DNA from: Bacteroidota bacterium
GTDB lineage: Bacteria; Bacteroidota; Bacteroidia; Sphingobacteriales; Sphingobacteriaceae
Direction: 5' to 3'
Assembly: GCA_026224775.1 (NCBI GenBank)
Contig: JAMFRP010000006.1
Location: 62,001 to 126,000, forward strand
Length of the DNA: 64,000 nucleotides
Part shown: piece by piece, positions 1 through 10,701 of the stretch
Layout: the number at the start of each line of letters is the position of its first letter
Position numbering within the stretch: position 1 is the first letter of the stretch
Notes under the pieces: model-generated
What the model was told of the DNA's origin: nothing
Databases searched by the model: none
What the model saw: only the letters and a program-made list of their open reading frames with translations
Made by a program: the position numbers and the translations under genes

Positions 1-864
1 CATTTCTAAGAAATAGAAATTCAACTGGTCGTCCATAATAAACTCCACTGTTCCAGCACCGGTATAATTAACCGAACGTGCCACATCAACAGCGCATTTG
101 CCCATAGCCTTACGGATTTCAGGTGTTAAAACCGATGACGGTGCTTCCTCAATCACCTTTTGGTGTCTACGCTGTACCGAACAGTCCCGCTCAAATAAAT
201 GCAGGATATTGCCGTGCGTATCACCCAAAACTTGTATCTCAATATGCCTTGGTGATGATACATACCGCTCAATAAATACCGAACCATCCCCAAATGCCGA
301 GGTAGCTTCCGACACCGCTAATTGCATTTGCTCTTCAAAATCCCCAACCGCCTCCACAATACGCATGCCTTTACCACCTCCGCCTGCCGCAGCTTTAATC
401 AGAATAGGGAAACCTACCTCAACCGCACGCTGCTTGGCTTCGTTAATATCGGTAATCGCTTCTTCTGTTCCAGGCACCATGGGTATATCATACTTCATGG
501 CGGCTGCCTTAGCCGAAAGCTTATTACCCATCACTTCCATTGCTTCGGGCGATGGGCCGATCAATATTAATCCTGCCTCTCTTACTTTTCGGGCAAAAGC
601 GGCATTTTCAGATAAAAAGCCATATCCCGGATGTATGCCCTCTGCGCCTGTTTGCTTACAAGCATCAATAATCTTTTCGCCCATCAAATAGGATTGGTTC
701 GATGGCGCTTCGCCGATATACACTGCCTCGTCGGCATAACGCACATGTAAAGCATCACGATCAGCATCCGAATAAACGGCTACTGTTTTAATTCCCATCT
801 CCCGCGCCGAGCGCATTATCCGTAAAGCAATTTCGCCGCGATTGGCAATCAGTATTTTTTGCAT
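1..864 (-). CDS. accC: Biotin carboxylase subunit of an acyl-CoA carboxylase (partial, C-terminus outside window)
   Basis: Reverse-strand frame open from an ATG at 864 to the window edge, giving 288 codons of a protein normally about 450-500 residues long. It begins MQKILIANRGEIALRI, the biotin carboxylase N-domain, and continues with GIHPGYGFLSEN and the ATP-grasp glycine loop AAAGGGGKGMRIV near residue 160. The family carboxylates biotin on a carrier protein using ATP and bicarbonate in the cytoplasm. Whether this one belongs to acetyl-CoA carboxylase or to a propionyl-CoA-type carboxylase cannot be decided without the downstream genes. The visible part has no break. Confidence 0.93.
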   Translation of the reverse strand, partial: MQKILIANRGEIALRIMRSAREMGIKTVAVYSDADRDALHVRYADEAVYIGEAPSNQSYLMGEKIIDACKQTGAEGIHPGYGFLSENAAFARKVREAGLILIGPSPEAMEVMGNKLSAKAAAMKYDIPMVPGTEEAITDINEAKQRAVEVGFPILIKAAAGGGGKGMRIVEAVGDFEEQMQLAVSEATSAFGDGSVFIERYVSSPRHIEIQVLGDTHGNILHLFERDCSVQRRHQKVIEEAPSSVLTPEIRKAMGKCAVDVARSVNYTGAGTVEFIMDDQLNFYFLEM

Positions 865-900
865 TGATAAATTTATAAAAATGTGATTCTCTACTAAATT

Positions 901-973
901 GTCATTGCGAGGAACGAAGCAATCGCATATATGCAAAGTTCGCGATTGCTTCGTCGTACCTTCTCGCAATGAC
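901..973. repeat. Palindromic REP/MITE-like element A
   Basis: Inverted repeat whose outer arms read GTCATTGCGAG and CTCGCAATGAC, with inner GAAGCAATCGC and GCGATTGCTTC arms. It lies between the biotin carboxylase and the dehydrogenase gene. It shares its outer arm with the element at 9559-9644. The right arm carries a few extra bases, so the hairpin is imperfect. No coding capacity is seen. This is a non-coding dispersed palindrome, and I infer that a transposase elsewhere mobilised it. Confidence 0.8.
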
Positions 974-987
974 ACTCTAATATTATA

Positions 988-3816
988 CTATTGGGTAACC
1001 TCATCCACCAAATACAATATCGATTCATAATTTTCATTCACTGCCTGGCTCATCGCCATTTCGCAGGTTTTTGTTGATGAATAATAGCCCTCGTATTTGT
1101 GTTGATTTACCTCTAAAGCTTCCGGCATAGTAGCGGATGCGGTTAACTCTGGAAACAAAAATCCCCTGTCGCCCGCCATGCCACAACAGCCAGCATGCAG
1201 CGGTACGGTTACGTTATCAGCAAATTTGCGCGCTATATTTACAAACTTATCCTGCGTATTCATCTTTTGCAACGAACAAACCGGATGCAGCACAATATTA
1301 TTCTTTTTATGGTCTATATTCAACAGTGGCATCAACATATCATGAAGATAATCAACACTGTCATAAATTGATAGCTGATCATACTTCAACTGATTATCAA
1401 CCTTAAGTACAGGCCTTAAATGTTTAAACGAGTAAGCGCATGAGCTAACGTCGATCACAATTTTTGTCGCTCCTTGCTTGCTATCAACCCATAGGTTTTC
1501 AATTATTTCATTAGCCTTAAAGGTATAAGCATCTTTATAACCCTTAGACGAAAATATCTGACTGCAGCAACTACCCGAATTATTTTTTAATACTTCGACG
1601 TTGATACCCGCCTTTTTGGATACACTTAAAAATGTCTCCATCACATTCTTTTTACCCTCTTCGCCGCCACCCATCATCCGGGATATACAACTTGGGAAGT
1701 AAAGCACTTTTTCGGTCGATATATCATCCTCGCCGTTTGTTTTTAATACAGAAAGATCGGGCGGAGAAGCGATTTGCTCAGACCATAATGGTACGGCAGG
1801 AATAATTTTCTTCATACCTGCGGTGAGTTTTGTCATACTTGCCTTACCAAATAGCTTATTTACCGCATGCCCTGTCTTTAAACCAAAACGAGCCATCCGC
1901 ACAGTTAAACCAAAGTTTTCAGCAACCAGCAAGGCCACACGATTTGCAAAAGCAGAGTGATTTTCGCGCCTTAATCTTTTCACCAGGTCGCCGGTATTAA
2001 TATCAACCGGGCAGGCAGTGGCACACAGTCCGTCAACCGCGCAGGTATCCAAACCATCATATTGATATTGATCGAGCAGTATCTTATAATTGGTTTTATC
2101 ACCTTTCTGCTCCATCTTTTTCAGCTCCCGCCTGATCACTATACGGCGGCGTGGCGTGGTGGTTAAATTACGGCTTGGGCATTTATGTTCACAATAGCCA
2201 CATTCGGTACATTTATCTACCTCATGCTCTACGGTTGGCAGTAGTTTTATATTTTTTATGTGGATGTCCTTATCTGCATTAATAATAACGCCGGGGTTTA
2301 ATAATGATTTGGGATCAACAGCCTGTTTAATCTGCTTCATCAAATCGTACAGCTCACCGCCCCACTCCGTTTCCACAAACGGTGCCATGTTACGGCCTGT
2401 GCCGTGTTCAGCTTTTAAAGTACCATGGTTTTTATGCACCACCACATCCACCATTTCCCGCATAAAACGGTCGTACCGGTCAATTTCGGTCGCATCATTA
2501 AAAGATGGCGTTATCAAAAAATGAATATTGCCATCCTTGGCATGGCCAAATACAATGGCATTATCATATTCATATTTTTTGAAAAGACTATGCAAATCCA
2601 GTATGGCGTCCCCCAATTTTTCAACCGGAAAGGCTACATCCTCCAAAATAACCGTCGATCCGCTTTTACGTACCGCACCAACTGACGGAAACAGGCCCTT
2701 GCGCACTTTCCAATAATATTCCTGCTCAACAGGATTATTGGTAAATATGGGTGCTTGTAATAATGATAACGACGAAACTACACTCAAAAAGTCGTTAACT
2801 TTAGTTTCTAATTCAGCATAAGTACTTTCCTGGAATTCTATTAATAAAGCAGCTGCGTTTTCAGGTAATTGCTTGATAATAGGCGGAAGATTAGGCATAT
2901 CCTCAATAGCACGTAGCGATGCCCTGTCCATCAGCTCCACAGCCCTTGCCCCCGCATCAATCAAAGGTACAAGCGCCTGGCACGAGGTATATATATCGGG
3001 GAAATATAATAATGCAGTCGATTTAAATTTATAATCAGGAATAGTTTCCAGTACCGCTTCTGATATAAAAGCCAAAGTGCCTTCAGCACCGATAAGTAGG
3101 TGTGCCAGAATATCCAAAGGATGCTCAAAATCTATCAGCGCGTTTAACGAATAACCTACCGTGTTTTTCTGCCGATACTTCCTGCGGATCTTGTCGTGTA
3201 ATTCACTATCAGCAATAATGGTACTTTTCGACTGCTTAAGTACCTCGCTTAATTGCGGGCATTCAGAAATAAAGCGATCATAATCAGCGGGATTCTCTGT
3301 AGTGTATCGCTTACCATCAGGCAAAATAAAGCGAATATATTTTACGGTGTGATAGGAGTTCAATTTCACTCCACAGCACATCCCACTGGAATTATTGGAG
3401 AGTATCCCGCCCATCATAGCTGAGTTTATGCTCGCGGGGTCGGGGCCAATTTTTGTTTTGTATGAGCTTAGGTATGAATTAACCATAGCACCGGTAACAC
3501 CGGGCTGCACCCTAACCGTGTTACCACCATCTTCAATAATGACCTTATCCCAAAACTGACTCAAATCGACCAAAATACCATCGGTAATGGATTGGCCCGA
3601 TAAGCTGGTGCCGCCTGTGCGGAAAACTAAAGGTATATTTTGTGCTGATGAAAAGCGGAAAAGCGCGATGATCTCATCTTCGTTGGCGGGTTGTACAACC
3701 GCTTTGGGTATCAATCGATAGAAACCTGCATCCGATGCATAGGATACAAGATCTATTAATCGGGTTTTAATTCTGGCTGATGGTAATATGGTTTGTAATT
3801 GTTTTCCTAGATCCAT
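988..3816 (-). CDS. FAD-binding and Fe-S-binding D-lactate-type dehydrogenase
   Basis: A 942-residue fusion. The N-terminal half is an FAD_binding_4 (PCMH) oxidase with FRTGGTSLSGQS near residue 65 and a C-terminal FAD-oxidase lobe with GHAKDGNIHF near 430 and EHGTGRN near 470. The second half has two 4Fe-4S motifs, CTECGYCEHKCPS and CAVDGLCATACPV, followed by CCG-type cysteine motifs (SGSCCSQ and HAGCCGMAG). This layout matches GlcD/GlpC fusions such as the quinone-linked D-lactate dehydrogenase Dld-II and D-2-hydroxyglutarate dehydrogenases. It probably oxidises a D-2-hydroxyacid and passes electrons to the membrane quinone pool. The exact substrate is not readable from sequence. A TACATTTG promoter-like motif lies upstream on the minus strand at 3886-3893. 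Confidence 0.88.
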   Translation of the reverse strand: MDLGKQLQTILPSARIKTRLIDLVSYASDAGFYRLIPKAVVQPANEDEIIALFRFSSAQNIPLVFRTGGTSLSGQSITDGILVDLSQFWDKVIIEDGGNTVRVQPGVTGAMVNSYLSSYKTKIGPDPASINSAMMGGILSNNSSGMCCGVKLNSYHTVKYIRFILPDGKRYTTENPADYDRFISECPQLSEVLKQSKSTIIADSELHDKIRRKYRQKNTVGYSLNALIDFEHPLDILAHLLIGAEGTLAFISEAVLETIPDYKFKSTALLYFPDIYTSCQALVPLIDAGARAVELMDRASLRAIEDMPNLPPIIKQLPENAAALLIEFQESTYAELETKVNDFLSVVSSLSLLQAPIFTNNPVEQEYYWKVRKGLFPSVGAVRKSGSTVILEDVAFPVEKLGDAILDLHSLFKKYEYDNAIVFGHAKDGNIHFLITPSFNDATEIDRYDRFMREMVDVVVHKNHGTLKAEHGTGRNMAPFVETEWGGELYDLMKQIKQAVDPKSLLNPGVIINADKDIHIKNIKLLPTVEHEVDKCTECGYCEHKCPSRNLTTTPRRRIVIRRELKKMEQKGDKTNYKILLDQYQYDGLDTCAVDGLCATACPVDINTGDLVKRLRRENHSAFANRVALLVAENFGLTVRMARFGLKTGHAVNKLFGKASMTKLTAGMKKIIPAVPLWSEQIASPPDLSVLKTNGEDDISTEKVLYFPSCISRMMGGGEEGKKNVMETFLSVSKKAGINVEVLKNNSGSCCSQIFSSKGYKDAYTFKANEIIENLWVDSKQGATKIVIDVSSCAYSFKHLRPVLKVDNQLKYDQLSIYDSVDYLHDMLMPLLNIDHKKNNIVLHPVCSLQKMNTQDKFVNIARKFADNVTVPLHAGCCGMAGDRGFLFPELTASATMPEALEVNQHKYEGYYSSTKTCEMAMSQAVNENYESILYLVDEVTQ

Positions 3817-3908
3817 ACAAATACTATTCTAAAACAGGTTTATTCAATTCACTTTTGTGAATATTGATAACCTGATCATTGAATTCAAATGTACTATTTA
3901 AGCAATTA

Positions 3909-4142
3909 CTATAGTGAAGAATTATTTGATGAAGCTTTATTTTCGGATTTACTATTCACCCAGGCAGTATAGTAGATATTTACATAATATAACAAATAAA
4001 TAAGCGCTGCGCCAAAAAACATTCCTGTAACAAAAGGTGATTCAGAAGTATATTGCCCCGGATAAAAATGATTCATTGTAATGCGAACTAAAGCAATTAC
4101 AATAAGTATGATAGAGGCTACAGGTATTTTTCCAATTTTCAT
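3909..4142 (-). CDS. Small two-helix membrane protein, unknown function
   Basis: A 77-residue protein with two hydrophobic stretches, about residues 8-24 and 38-58, joined by a short polar loop, and a Ser/Asn/Lys-rich C-terminal tail. There is no signal peptidase motif and no domain I recognise. It starts with ATG and stands alone between the dehydrogenase (same strand) and metB (divergent). Length and composition are those of a real short inner-membrane protein, but its function is unknown. Confidence 0.6.
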   Translation of the reverse strand: MKIGKIPVASIILIVIALVRITMNHFYPGQYTSESPFVTGMFFGAALIYLLYYVNIYYTAWVNSKSENKASSNNSSL

Positions 4143-4224
4143 TGTGATGTTATTTATTCAAATATAATTAATGATTAATTGAATGCAAATCGGCAATAAT
4201 CGCTAAAAGCTTTATGTTTGCTTT

Positions 4225-5340
4225 ATGAAAATTGAGACTATTGCCATACACGCCGGTAACAAGAGAGACCAATCAACAGGTGCCGTAATTCAGCCAATTG
4301 TATTGTCAACTACATTTGATCGTAATGAAGATGGCAGTTATACCAACGGTTATATATATGGTCGTTCATCAAACCCTAATCGTACCTCGTTGGAGCATGT
4401 ATTGGCTCAATTAGAAGGTGGTGCTGATGCCGCGGCATTCTCATCTGGCAATGCGGCGGGCATGGCGGTTTTCCAATCGTTAAAACCGGGCACTCACGTC
4501 ATTTTACCAAGTGATATGTATCACGGTTTGCGCAACCAGGTGAAAACCTTGTTTGAAGGGATTTTAGAGTTCGATTTTATCGAGATAAATAACACCGATG
4601 TCTTGCAACAACATATTAAACCCAATACCGGATTAATATGGATTGAAACACCCTCGAACCCATTGTTAAAAATTACGGATATAAAGAAAGTTATCAGCAT
4701 AGCAAAAACACACAATATTAAAGTCGCTTGCGATAATACTTTTGCAACCCCTGTTTTTCAAAAACCGCTTTCATTAGGTGCGGATATGGTGATGCATTCA
4801 TCCACTAAATATTTCGGCGGCCACAGCGATTTGATGGGGGGGGTATTAATCACCGCCGAAAAAAACGACTGGTGGACAAAAATACGACAGGTACAGGAGA
4901 TGGGCGGAGCAATCCCCTCACCTATGGATTGCTATTACTTAGTGCGAAGCATTAAAACATTACCGTACCGCATGGCCGGGCATGCTAAAAATGCGCAACT
5001 GCTGGCTGAATATTTAGAAAAACACCCCAAAGTTGAAAAGGTATTGTATCCGGGACTACCATCGCATCCACAATACGACACCATCAAACAACAAATGACA
5101 GGCTTTGGCGGCATGCTTTCTGTATTGATTAAAGGCGGCGAAGAAGAAGCTAAACGGGTAATAAACAGCTTAACCCTATTTGCCCAGGCAACCAGCTTAG
5201 GCGGCGTTGAAAGTCTGATTGAGCATCGTGCAGCTGTTGAAGGCCCCGATACCAAAACCCCAAGAAACCTGCTGAGGGTATCAGTTGGTTTGGAACATAT
5301 TGATGATTTGATTGCAGATATGGAGAAGGCGTTAAGATAG
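4225..5340 (+). CDS. metB: Cystathionine gamma-synthase/lyase family PLP enzyme
   Basis: A 371-residue Cys/Met-metabolism PLP enzyme. It opens with KIETIAIHAG, has YGRSSNPNRT near residue 46 (phosphate-binding Tyr and Arg of the neighbouring subunit), and the PLP lysine in SSTKYFGGHSD near residue 195. The C-terminus RVSVGLEHIDDLIADMEKAL is typical of the family. It would join or split cystathionine in transsulfuration. Synthase and lyase cannot be separated by eye, so metB is a family-level symbol. It is upstream of but not obviously cotranscribed with metY, because a promoter and riboswitch lie between them. A run of eight G at 4836-4843 stays in frame. Confidence 0.88.
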   Translation: MKIETIAIHAGNKRDQSTGAVIQPIVLSTTFDRNEDGSYTNGYIYGRSSNPNRTSLEHVLAQLEGGADAAAFSSGNAAGMAVFQSLKPGTHVILPSDMYHGLRNQVKTLFEGILEFDFIEINNTDVLQQHIKPNTGLIWIETPSNPLLKITDIKKVISIAKTHNIKVACDNTFATPVFQKPLSLGADMVMHSSTKYFGGHSDLMGGVLITAEKNDWWTKIRQVQEMGGAIPSPMDCYYLVRSIKTLPYRMAGHAKNAQLLAEYLEKHPKVEKVLYPGLPSHPQYDTIKQQMTGFGGMLSVLIKGGEEEAKRVINSLTLFAQATSLGGVESLIEHRAAVEGPDTKTPRNLLRVSVGLEHIDDLIADMEKALR

Positions 5341-5385
5341 TGTTTTCAACTTAACTACCCCTAAATCCATCTTTTTTAAATAAAA

Positions 5386-5418
5386 TTTGGTTCTTAAACA
5401 TTTATCACCCTATATTTG
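5386..5418 (+). promoter_or_regulatory. Bacteroidota-type promoter of the metY operon
   Basis: TTTG at 5386-5389, then 21 bases, then TATATTTG at 5411-5418. This matches the Bacteroidota primary sigma consensus (TTTG, 19-21 bp, TAnnTTTG) exactly. Transcription should start a few bases after 5418, about 55 bases before the SAM riboswitch. Confidence 0.8.
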
Positions 5419-5473
5419 TAACAATATTTGGTAGCGATACTAAATCAGATCAAATCCCTTCAAAAAGGTTTTG

Positions 5474-5582
5474 ATTTATAAAGAAGCGGCGAGAGATCAG
5501 GCTCAACTACCCGCTGGCAACCCTTAAAATTTTAAGAAGGTGCCAATTCCTGGCCCGGTAAATACCCCGGGGGATATAAATT
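5474..5582 (+). promoter_or_regulatory. SAM riboswitch (SAM-I/S-box type)
   Basis: The segment contains the S-box core in order: GCGGCGAGAGATCAGGCTC, CCGCTGGCAACC, then AAGGTGCCAATTCCTG. A closing stem is possible between ATTTATA near 5474 and TATAAAT near 5574. The compact form with GAGAGA, CTGGCAACC and GGTGC-AATTCC resembles S-box leaders of Bacteroidota. It precedes metY-metX-hom, so SAM should repress methionine synthesis. I see no clear U-tract terminator just after it. Control may act through the downstream leader ORF, translation or Rho. An Infernal search with the Rfam SAM model would settle the class. Confidence 0.88.
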
Positions 5583-5589
5583 AACGACC

Positions 5590-5694
5590 ATGAAAAGTTT
5601 AAAAAAAATCCTGTCATTCAATGATGCCCAAAGAGGCAATTTAGTTTATACATATAGCTATTCTACAGGCTGTATTTGTATGTGTTGCTGTTGA
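5590..5694 (+). CDS. Putative Cys-rich leader peptide upstream of metY
   Basis: An ATG at 5590 opens a 34-codon frame ending with TGA at 5692-5694. The N-terminal part is ordinary (MKSLKKILSFNDAQRGN), followed by a Tyr/Ser stretch and the tail GCICMCCC. Five of the last seven residues are Cys and one is Met. The ORF begins about 8 bases after the SAM riboswitch and ends 126 bases before metY. Translation depends on cysteine and methionine supply exactly at its end, as in amino-acid attenuation leaders; mycobacterial poly-Cys uORFs are a known parallel. No ribosome profiling is available here, so expression and role are inferred. Confidence 0.6.
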   Translation: MKSLKKILSFNDAQRGNLVYTYSYSTGCICMCCC

Positions 5695-5808
5695 ACCAGT
5701 ACACGTCCTTTCTTTCTTAATTTCTGAAAAAAACGCGTGTTACCTCCGGGGGATAATATTATCCTTTCGTGACCCAGCCAACAAATCCAAATATTCAATC
5801 ACCTGTAA

Positions 5809-7140
<1,332 letters not shown>

Positions 7141-7218
7141 TTTTTTTAGTGATAATAGCGTTGTTACCGGATGCGGTTGCTTATTAAAGCAGCTGCACCT
7201 GTAGCGGCAAACAGAAAC

Positions 7219-8274
7219 ATGAATACACAGATATTTAAAAGTTCACAAACATTTGAGTTTGAATCGGGGCAAAAAGTACAGAACCTTGAAATAGGTTTTC
7301 ACACCTACGGTAAACTAAATGCTAATAAAGATAATGTAGTTTGGGTTTGCCATGCGCTTACTGCTAACTCGGATGTATTGGATTGGTGGAAAGGTCTTTT
7401 TGGCACCAATGATTACTTCAATCCGGAAGAACATTTCATCGTTTGCGCTAATATTTTAGGTTCGCCTTATGGCACTACTAATCCATTGAGCGAAAACCCG
7501 GTAACTGGGCAACCTTATTATCTGGCTTATCCTCAATATACCGTACGCGATATTGTTAATGGTCACCGTTTATTGGCCGAACATTTGAAAATAAACGATA
7601 TCGGAATATTGATCGGTGGTTCTTTGGGCGGTCAGCAAGCTATGGAATGGGGTATTATTGAACCGGATCGTATTAAAAACCTGATCCTGATAGCTACCAA
7701 TGCCCGTCATTCTCCCTGGGGAATCGCTTTTAATGAATCACAGCGTTTGGCTTTAACTGCCGACCGCACTTTTTATTCCAACACTCCAGATGGCGGACAA
7801 AAAGGATTAAAAGCTGCGCGAAGCATAGCGCTCCTGTCCTATCGTGGTTATAAAACCTATACCGTAAGTCAGCAGGACGATGATGATAACATCAGCGACG
7901 ACCACCGCGCATCATCGTATCAAAATTACCAGGGCCAAAAACTGGTGAACAGGTTTAACGCTTATAGCTACTGGTATTTAAGCAAAGCCATGGATTCGCA
8001 CAATGTGGGCCGCAATCGTAAAGGCGTTGAAAAAGCACTTAGCCACATCAAGGCTAAAACATTGGTTATCGGCATTAAATCTGATGTGCTATTCCCTGTT
8101 GAAGAGCAACAATACCTGTTCAGGCATATTCCGAAATCAGCCTTTGCTGAATTAGACTCTTTTTACGGGCATGATGGATTTTTAATTGAAACAGAAGCAT
8201 TAACAAATATTATCACTTCCTTTTTTAAAACAGACGTTAAAGGAAAAATTATAGAACTGCAAAGAATAGCGTAA
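7219..8274 (+). CDS. metX: Homoserine O-acetyltransferase
   Basis: A 351-residue alpha/beta-hydrolase acyltransferase. NVVWVCHALTANSD gives the oxyanion region, GGSLGGQQAMEW holds the nucleophilic Ser, and the catalytic Asp and His lie in the C-terminal part (KSDVLFP and FYGHDGFLIE). The start ATG at 7219 is preferred over an in-frame ATG at 7171 because similarity begins at MNTQIFKSSQ and the upstream residues look random. It acetylates homoserine with acetyl-CoA for MetY. Its stop codon overlaps the hom start (TAATG), indicating translational coupling. Confidence 0.95.
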   Translation: MNTQIFKSSQTFEFESGQKVQNLEIGFHTYGKLNANKDNVVWVCHALTANSDVLDWWKGLFGTNDYFNPEEHFIVCANILGSPYGTTNPLSENPVTGQPYYLAYPQYTVRDIVNGHRLLAEHLKINDIGILIGGSLGGQQAMEWGIIEPDRIKNLILIATNARHSPWGIAFNESQRLALTADRTFYSNTPDGGQKGLKAARSIALLSYRGYKTYTVSQQDDDDNISDDHRASSYQNYQGQKLVNRFNAYSYWYLSKAMDSHNVGRNRKGVEKALSHIKAKTLVIGIKSDVLFPVEEQQYLFRHIPKSAFAELDSFYGHDGFLIETEALTNIITSFFKTDVKGKIIELQRIA

Positions 8275-9512
8275 TGAGTAAGAAATTAAATATAGGTTTA
8301 TTTGGATTTGGTGTAGTTGGCCAGGGATTGAACGATATTATCAGGACAAAAAACCTTAATCTGGAAATAGTTAAAATTGCTATAAAAAACCCGGACAAAA
8401 AACGTTCATTACCGGCTGAATTATTTACCACCGACAGAGACGAAATATTAAATAACCCGGAAATAAATACCATTGTTGAGCTGATCAATGATACCGAAGC
8501 CGCGTTCGAGATCGTATCCCGTGCATTAAGCTCCGGTAAAAACGTAGTATCCGCCAGTAAAAAAATGATCGCATTGCATTTAGAGGAATTGATCGCTTTG
8601 CAAGAAGAGTATGGTACATCTTTATTGTACGAAGGTGCGGTTTGTGGCAGTATTCCAATCATCCGTAACCTGGAAGAATACTATGACAACGAATTATTGC
8701 ATTCAATAAGCGGGATATTTAACGGTTCATCCAACTATATCCTTTCTAAAGGATTTTTAGAAAACATGGATTATGATACCGCTTTAAAGCAAGCGCAGGA
8801 CTTAGGCTTTGCTGAAACCGACCCTACTATGGATGTTGGTGGTTACGATGCTAAATTCAAATTGGTAATAGCCGCGTCACACGCTTATGGCATAATTGTT
8901 AACCCTGAAGAGATATTAAACATCGGCATACAAACTCTTGCAGCAAGCGATATACAATATGCCCGCGAAAAAAATCTGAAAATAAAACTGGTTCCCGTAG
9001 CTAAAGAATTAGATGATCGCCACATTGCTATGTTCGTTCTACCAAAATTCGTGAACGAAACCGAGTTTCTATATAATGTAGAGTACGAATACAACGGCGT
9101 AACTGTACAAGCTGCTTTTGCCGATCAGCAATTCTTCTTCGGTAAAGGCGCAGGTGGCCACCCTACCGGCTCGGCTGTATTATCTGACATCGCTGCCCTA
9201 CGTTACGATTACCAGTACGAATACAAAAAAGCAAAAGCCAAAAAAGATTTAGCCTTCACCAATAATATCGAACTGAATATCTATTTGCGTTATGAAGATG
9301 AGGATTTGGTAGAAGCGCTTCAATTTAAACACATCCAGGAGCGTTATTATTCAGACAGCTACAAATTTGTTATCGGAAAGATCAATCTCCAAAGTTTGAT
9401 TGATAATCAACACCGCATTGCAAATAACAAAGCATTTGTGGCATTCGCCGATCAATTAGCCGGAGTTACTTTGGCAGAAGAAGTTAAGTTTGCTGCTGAA
9501 GCGCTTAACTAG
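8274..9512 (+). CDS. hom: Homoserine dehydrogenase
   Basis: A 412-residue NAD(P)-dependent enzyme reducing aspartate semialdehyde to homoserine. The Rossmann motif GLFGFGVVGQGL is near residue 8, the substrate region SGIFNGSSNYILS near residue 145 and GFAETDPTMDVGGYDAK near residue 180. A C-terminal ACT-like extension is plausible. It overlaps metX by one base and completes a homoserine-to-homocysteine operon (Hom, MetX, MetY) under the SAM riboswitch. No stand-alone aspartokinase fusion is present. Confidence 0.94.
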   Translation: MSKKLNIGLFGFGVVGQGLNDIIRTKNLNLEIVKIAIKNPDKKRSLPAELFTTDRDEILNNPEINTIVELINDTEAAFEIVSRALSSGKNVVSASKKMIALHLEELIALQEEYGTSLLYEGAVCGSIPIIRNLEEYYDNELLHSISGIFNGSSNYILSKGFLENMDYDTALKQAQDLGFAETDPTMDVGGYDAKFKLVIAASHAYGIIVNPEEILNIGIQTLAASDIQYAREKNLKIKLVPVAKELDDRHIAMFVLPKFVNETEFLYNVEYEYNGVTVQAAFADQQFFFGKGAGGHPTGSAVLSDIAALRYDYQYEYKKAKAKKDLAFTNNIELNIYLRYEDEDLVEALQFKHIQERYYSDSYKFVIGKINLQSLIDNQHRIANNKAFVAFADQLAGVTLAEEVKFAAEALN

Positions 9513-9558
9513 AGTAAACACTAGCGGTTAATAAAAGCTGTTTTAAATTATAAACTAC

Positions 9559-9644
9559 CGTCATTGCGAGCGAAGCGTGGCAATCACCTACTTACAGAGT
9601 GGCTCCGCACAGCTTGGGATTGCCACGCTTCGCTCGCAATGACG
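9559..9644. repeat. Palindromic REP/MITE-like element B
   Basis: A perfect 27-bp inverted repeat: left arm 9559-9585 starting CGTCATTGCGAGCGAAGCG, right arm 9618-9644 its exact complement, with a 32-base loop. It shares the GTCATTGCGAG end with element A at 901-973. It lies 46 bases after hom and may also stop transcription of the met operon. No protein is encoded in it. Confidence 0.85.
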
Positions 9645-9757
9645 ATATATTTTAGGCAACTTCTCACCACCCATAAAGCCTATCCTTTTTTTAATTATTT
9701 GTCATAAAAATCAGGAACGTTACCATTTTGATTTTTAATTTCAGATATTTAAAGCCT

Positions 9758-10246
9758 ATGCGGGTATCTGAAAATTTGTTAAAATGGGCTATGCGAATTT
9801 ACCCGCCGCTATTTTTCCAGCGTATCTGGGTTAAAAAGTTTGATAAAGACTTTCGTGGCGTCGAGATAGTGATTAGGAAGAGTATCTGGAACAGGAACTA
9901 TAATAACTCCATTTTTGGTGGGACAATTTTTGCTGCAGCTGATGCCTTCTATCCCATCCTGTTTTATAAAATCTTCACTAATAAGGGTTACAAGCTGCGT
10001 GCGTGGTCAAAGTCGCTGGAGATTCAATATATAAAACCCGGATTTACGGATTTGTATTATACTATATCAATCACAGATGATCAGATAGCAGAGGCCGAAA
10101 AAATATTAAATACGGTTGGGAAATATTCTATCTCTCACCCAATCTTGATTTTTGATAAAAATGGCGTTAATGTAGCTTCGGTTATGAACGAGGTATACAT
10201 GCGCAATTTAGATTTTATGGAGACTAACAATGCACACAGTAATTAA
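9758..10246 (+). CDS. DUF4442 hotdog-fold protein
   Basis: About 162 residues from the ATG at 9758. An upstream in-frame TTG at 9728 gives only a poor extension. The pattern MRIYPPLFFQRIW, NSIFGGTIFAAADAFYP and the later strand LEIQYIKPGF match DUF4442, a PaaI-like hotdog family thought to act on acyl-CoA thioesters. A helix carrying FGGTIFAAADA is the likely acyl-binding segment. It overlaps the following acetyltransferase gene by 17 bases, so the two are probably cotranscribed. Substrate unknown. Confidence 0.75.
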   Translation: MRVSENLLKWAMRIYPPLFFQRIWVKKFDKDFRGVEIVIRKSIWNRNYNNSIFGGTIFAAADAFYPILFYKIFTNKGYKLRAWSKSLEIQYIKPGFTDLYYTISITDDQIAEAEKILNTVGKYSISHPILIFDKNGVNVASVMNEVYMRNLDFMETNNAHSN

Positions 10247-10685
10247 CGACGAAACGCTTATAAAAAAGGGCTACAGAATAAGTACAGATCAGGATTTGCT
10301 CGATTTAGATGTGATACATAACTACCTAAGTAATGAATCATACTGGTCTAAAGGAATAACAAAAGAAAAAGTGCAACGGTCAATAGAAAATTCGATGTGC
10401 TTTGGTGTTTATAAAGATGGTAAACAAGTTGGGCTGGCACGTGTTGTTACCGATAAGGCCATCTTCGCTTATTTGTGCGATGTATTTATATTGGATGAAT
10501 ACCGGGGACATGGATTATCAAAATGGCTATTACAAACCATTTTGGCGCATCCCGAGTTGCAAGGATTAAAACGATGGACTTTAGCTACGCTTGATGCGCA
10601 TGGCTTGTATAAACAGTTTGGATTTGCTCCCCTAGGCAATCCTGATAGATGGATGGATATTTTTACACCTATAAAAAACGATTGA
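10230..10685 (+). CDS. GNAT family N-acetyltransferase
   Basis: A 151-residue single-domain acetyltransferase. LCDVFILDEYRGHGLSKWLL near residues 88-107 is the acetyl-CoA pyrophosphate-binding R/Q-x-x-G-x-G/A segment, and LYKQFGFAPLG is the typical C-terminal motif. Substrate is unknown. It overlaps the DUF4442 gene by 17 bases and is 16 bases ahead of the AlbA_2 gene, consistent with a three-gene operon. Confidence 0.85.
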   Translation: MHTVINDETLIKKGYRISTDQDLLDLDVIHNYLSNESYWSKGITKEKVQRSIENSMCFGVYKDGKQVGLARVVTDKAIFAYLCDVFILDEYRGHGLSKWLLQTILAHPELQGLKRWTLATLDAHGLYKQFGFAPLGNPDRWMDIFTPIKND

Positions 10686-10701
10686 GAGGAAATCAGGGAA
10701 A

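Noticed and set aside
98..691. Plus-strand open frame of 197 codons
   Set aside because: It is the complement of the biotin carboxylase gene, which has clear family motifs on the minus strand. The plus-strand translation has no recognisable domain.
4836..4843. Run of eight G inside metB as a phase-variation tract
   Set aside because: It encodes the conserved Met-Gly-Gly-Val after the PLP lysine and the frame is intact. A single run with no promoter or surface gene context is weak evidence for switching.
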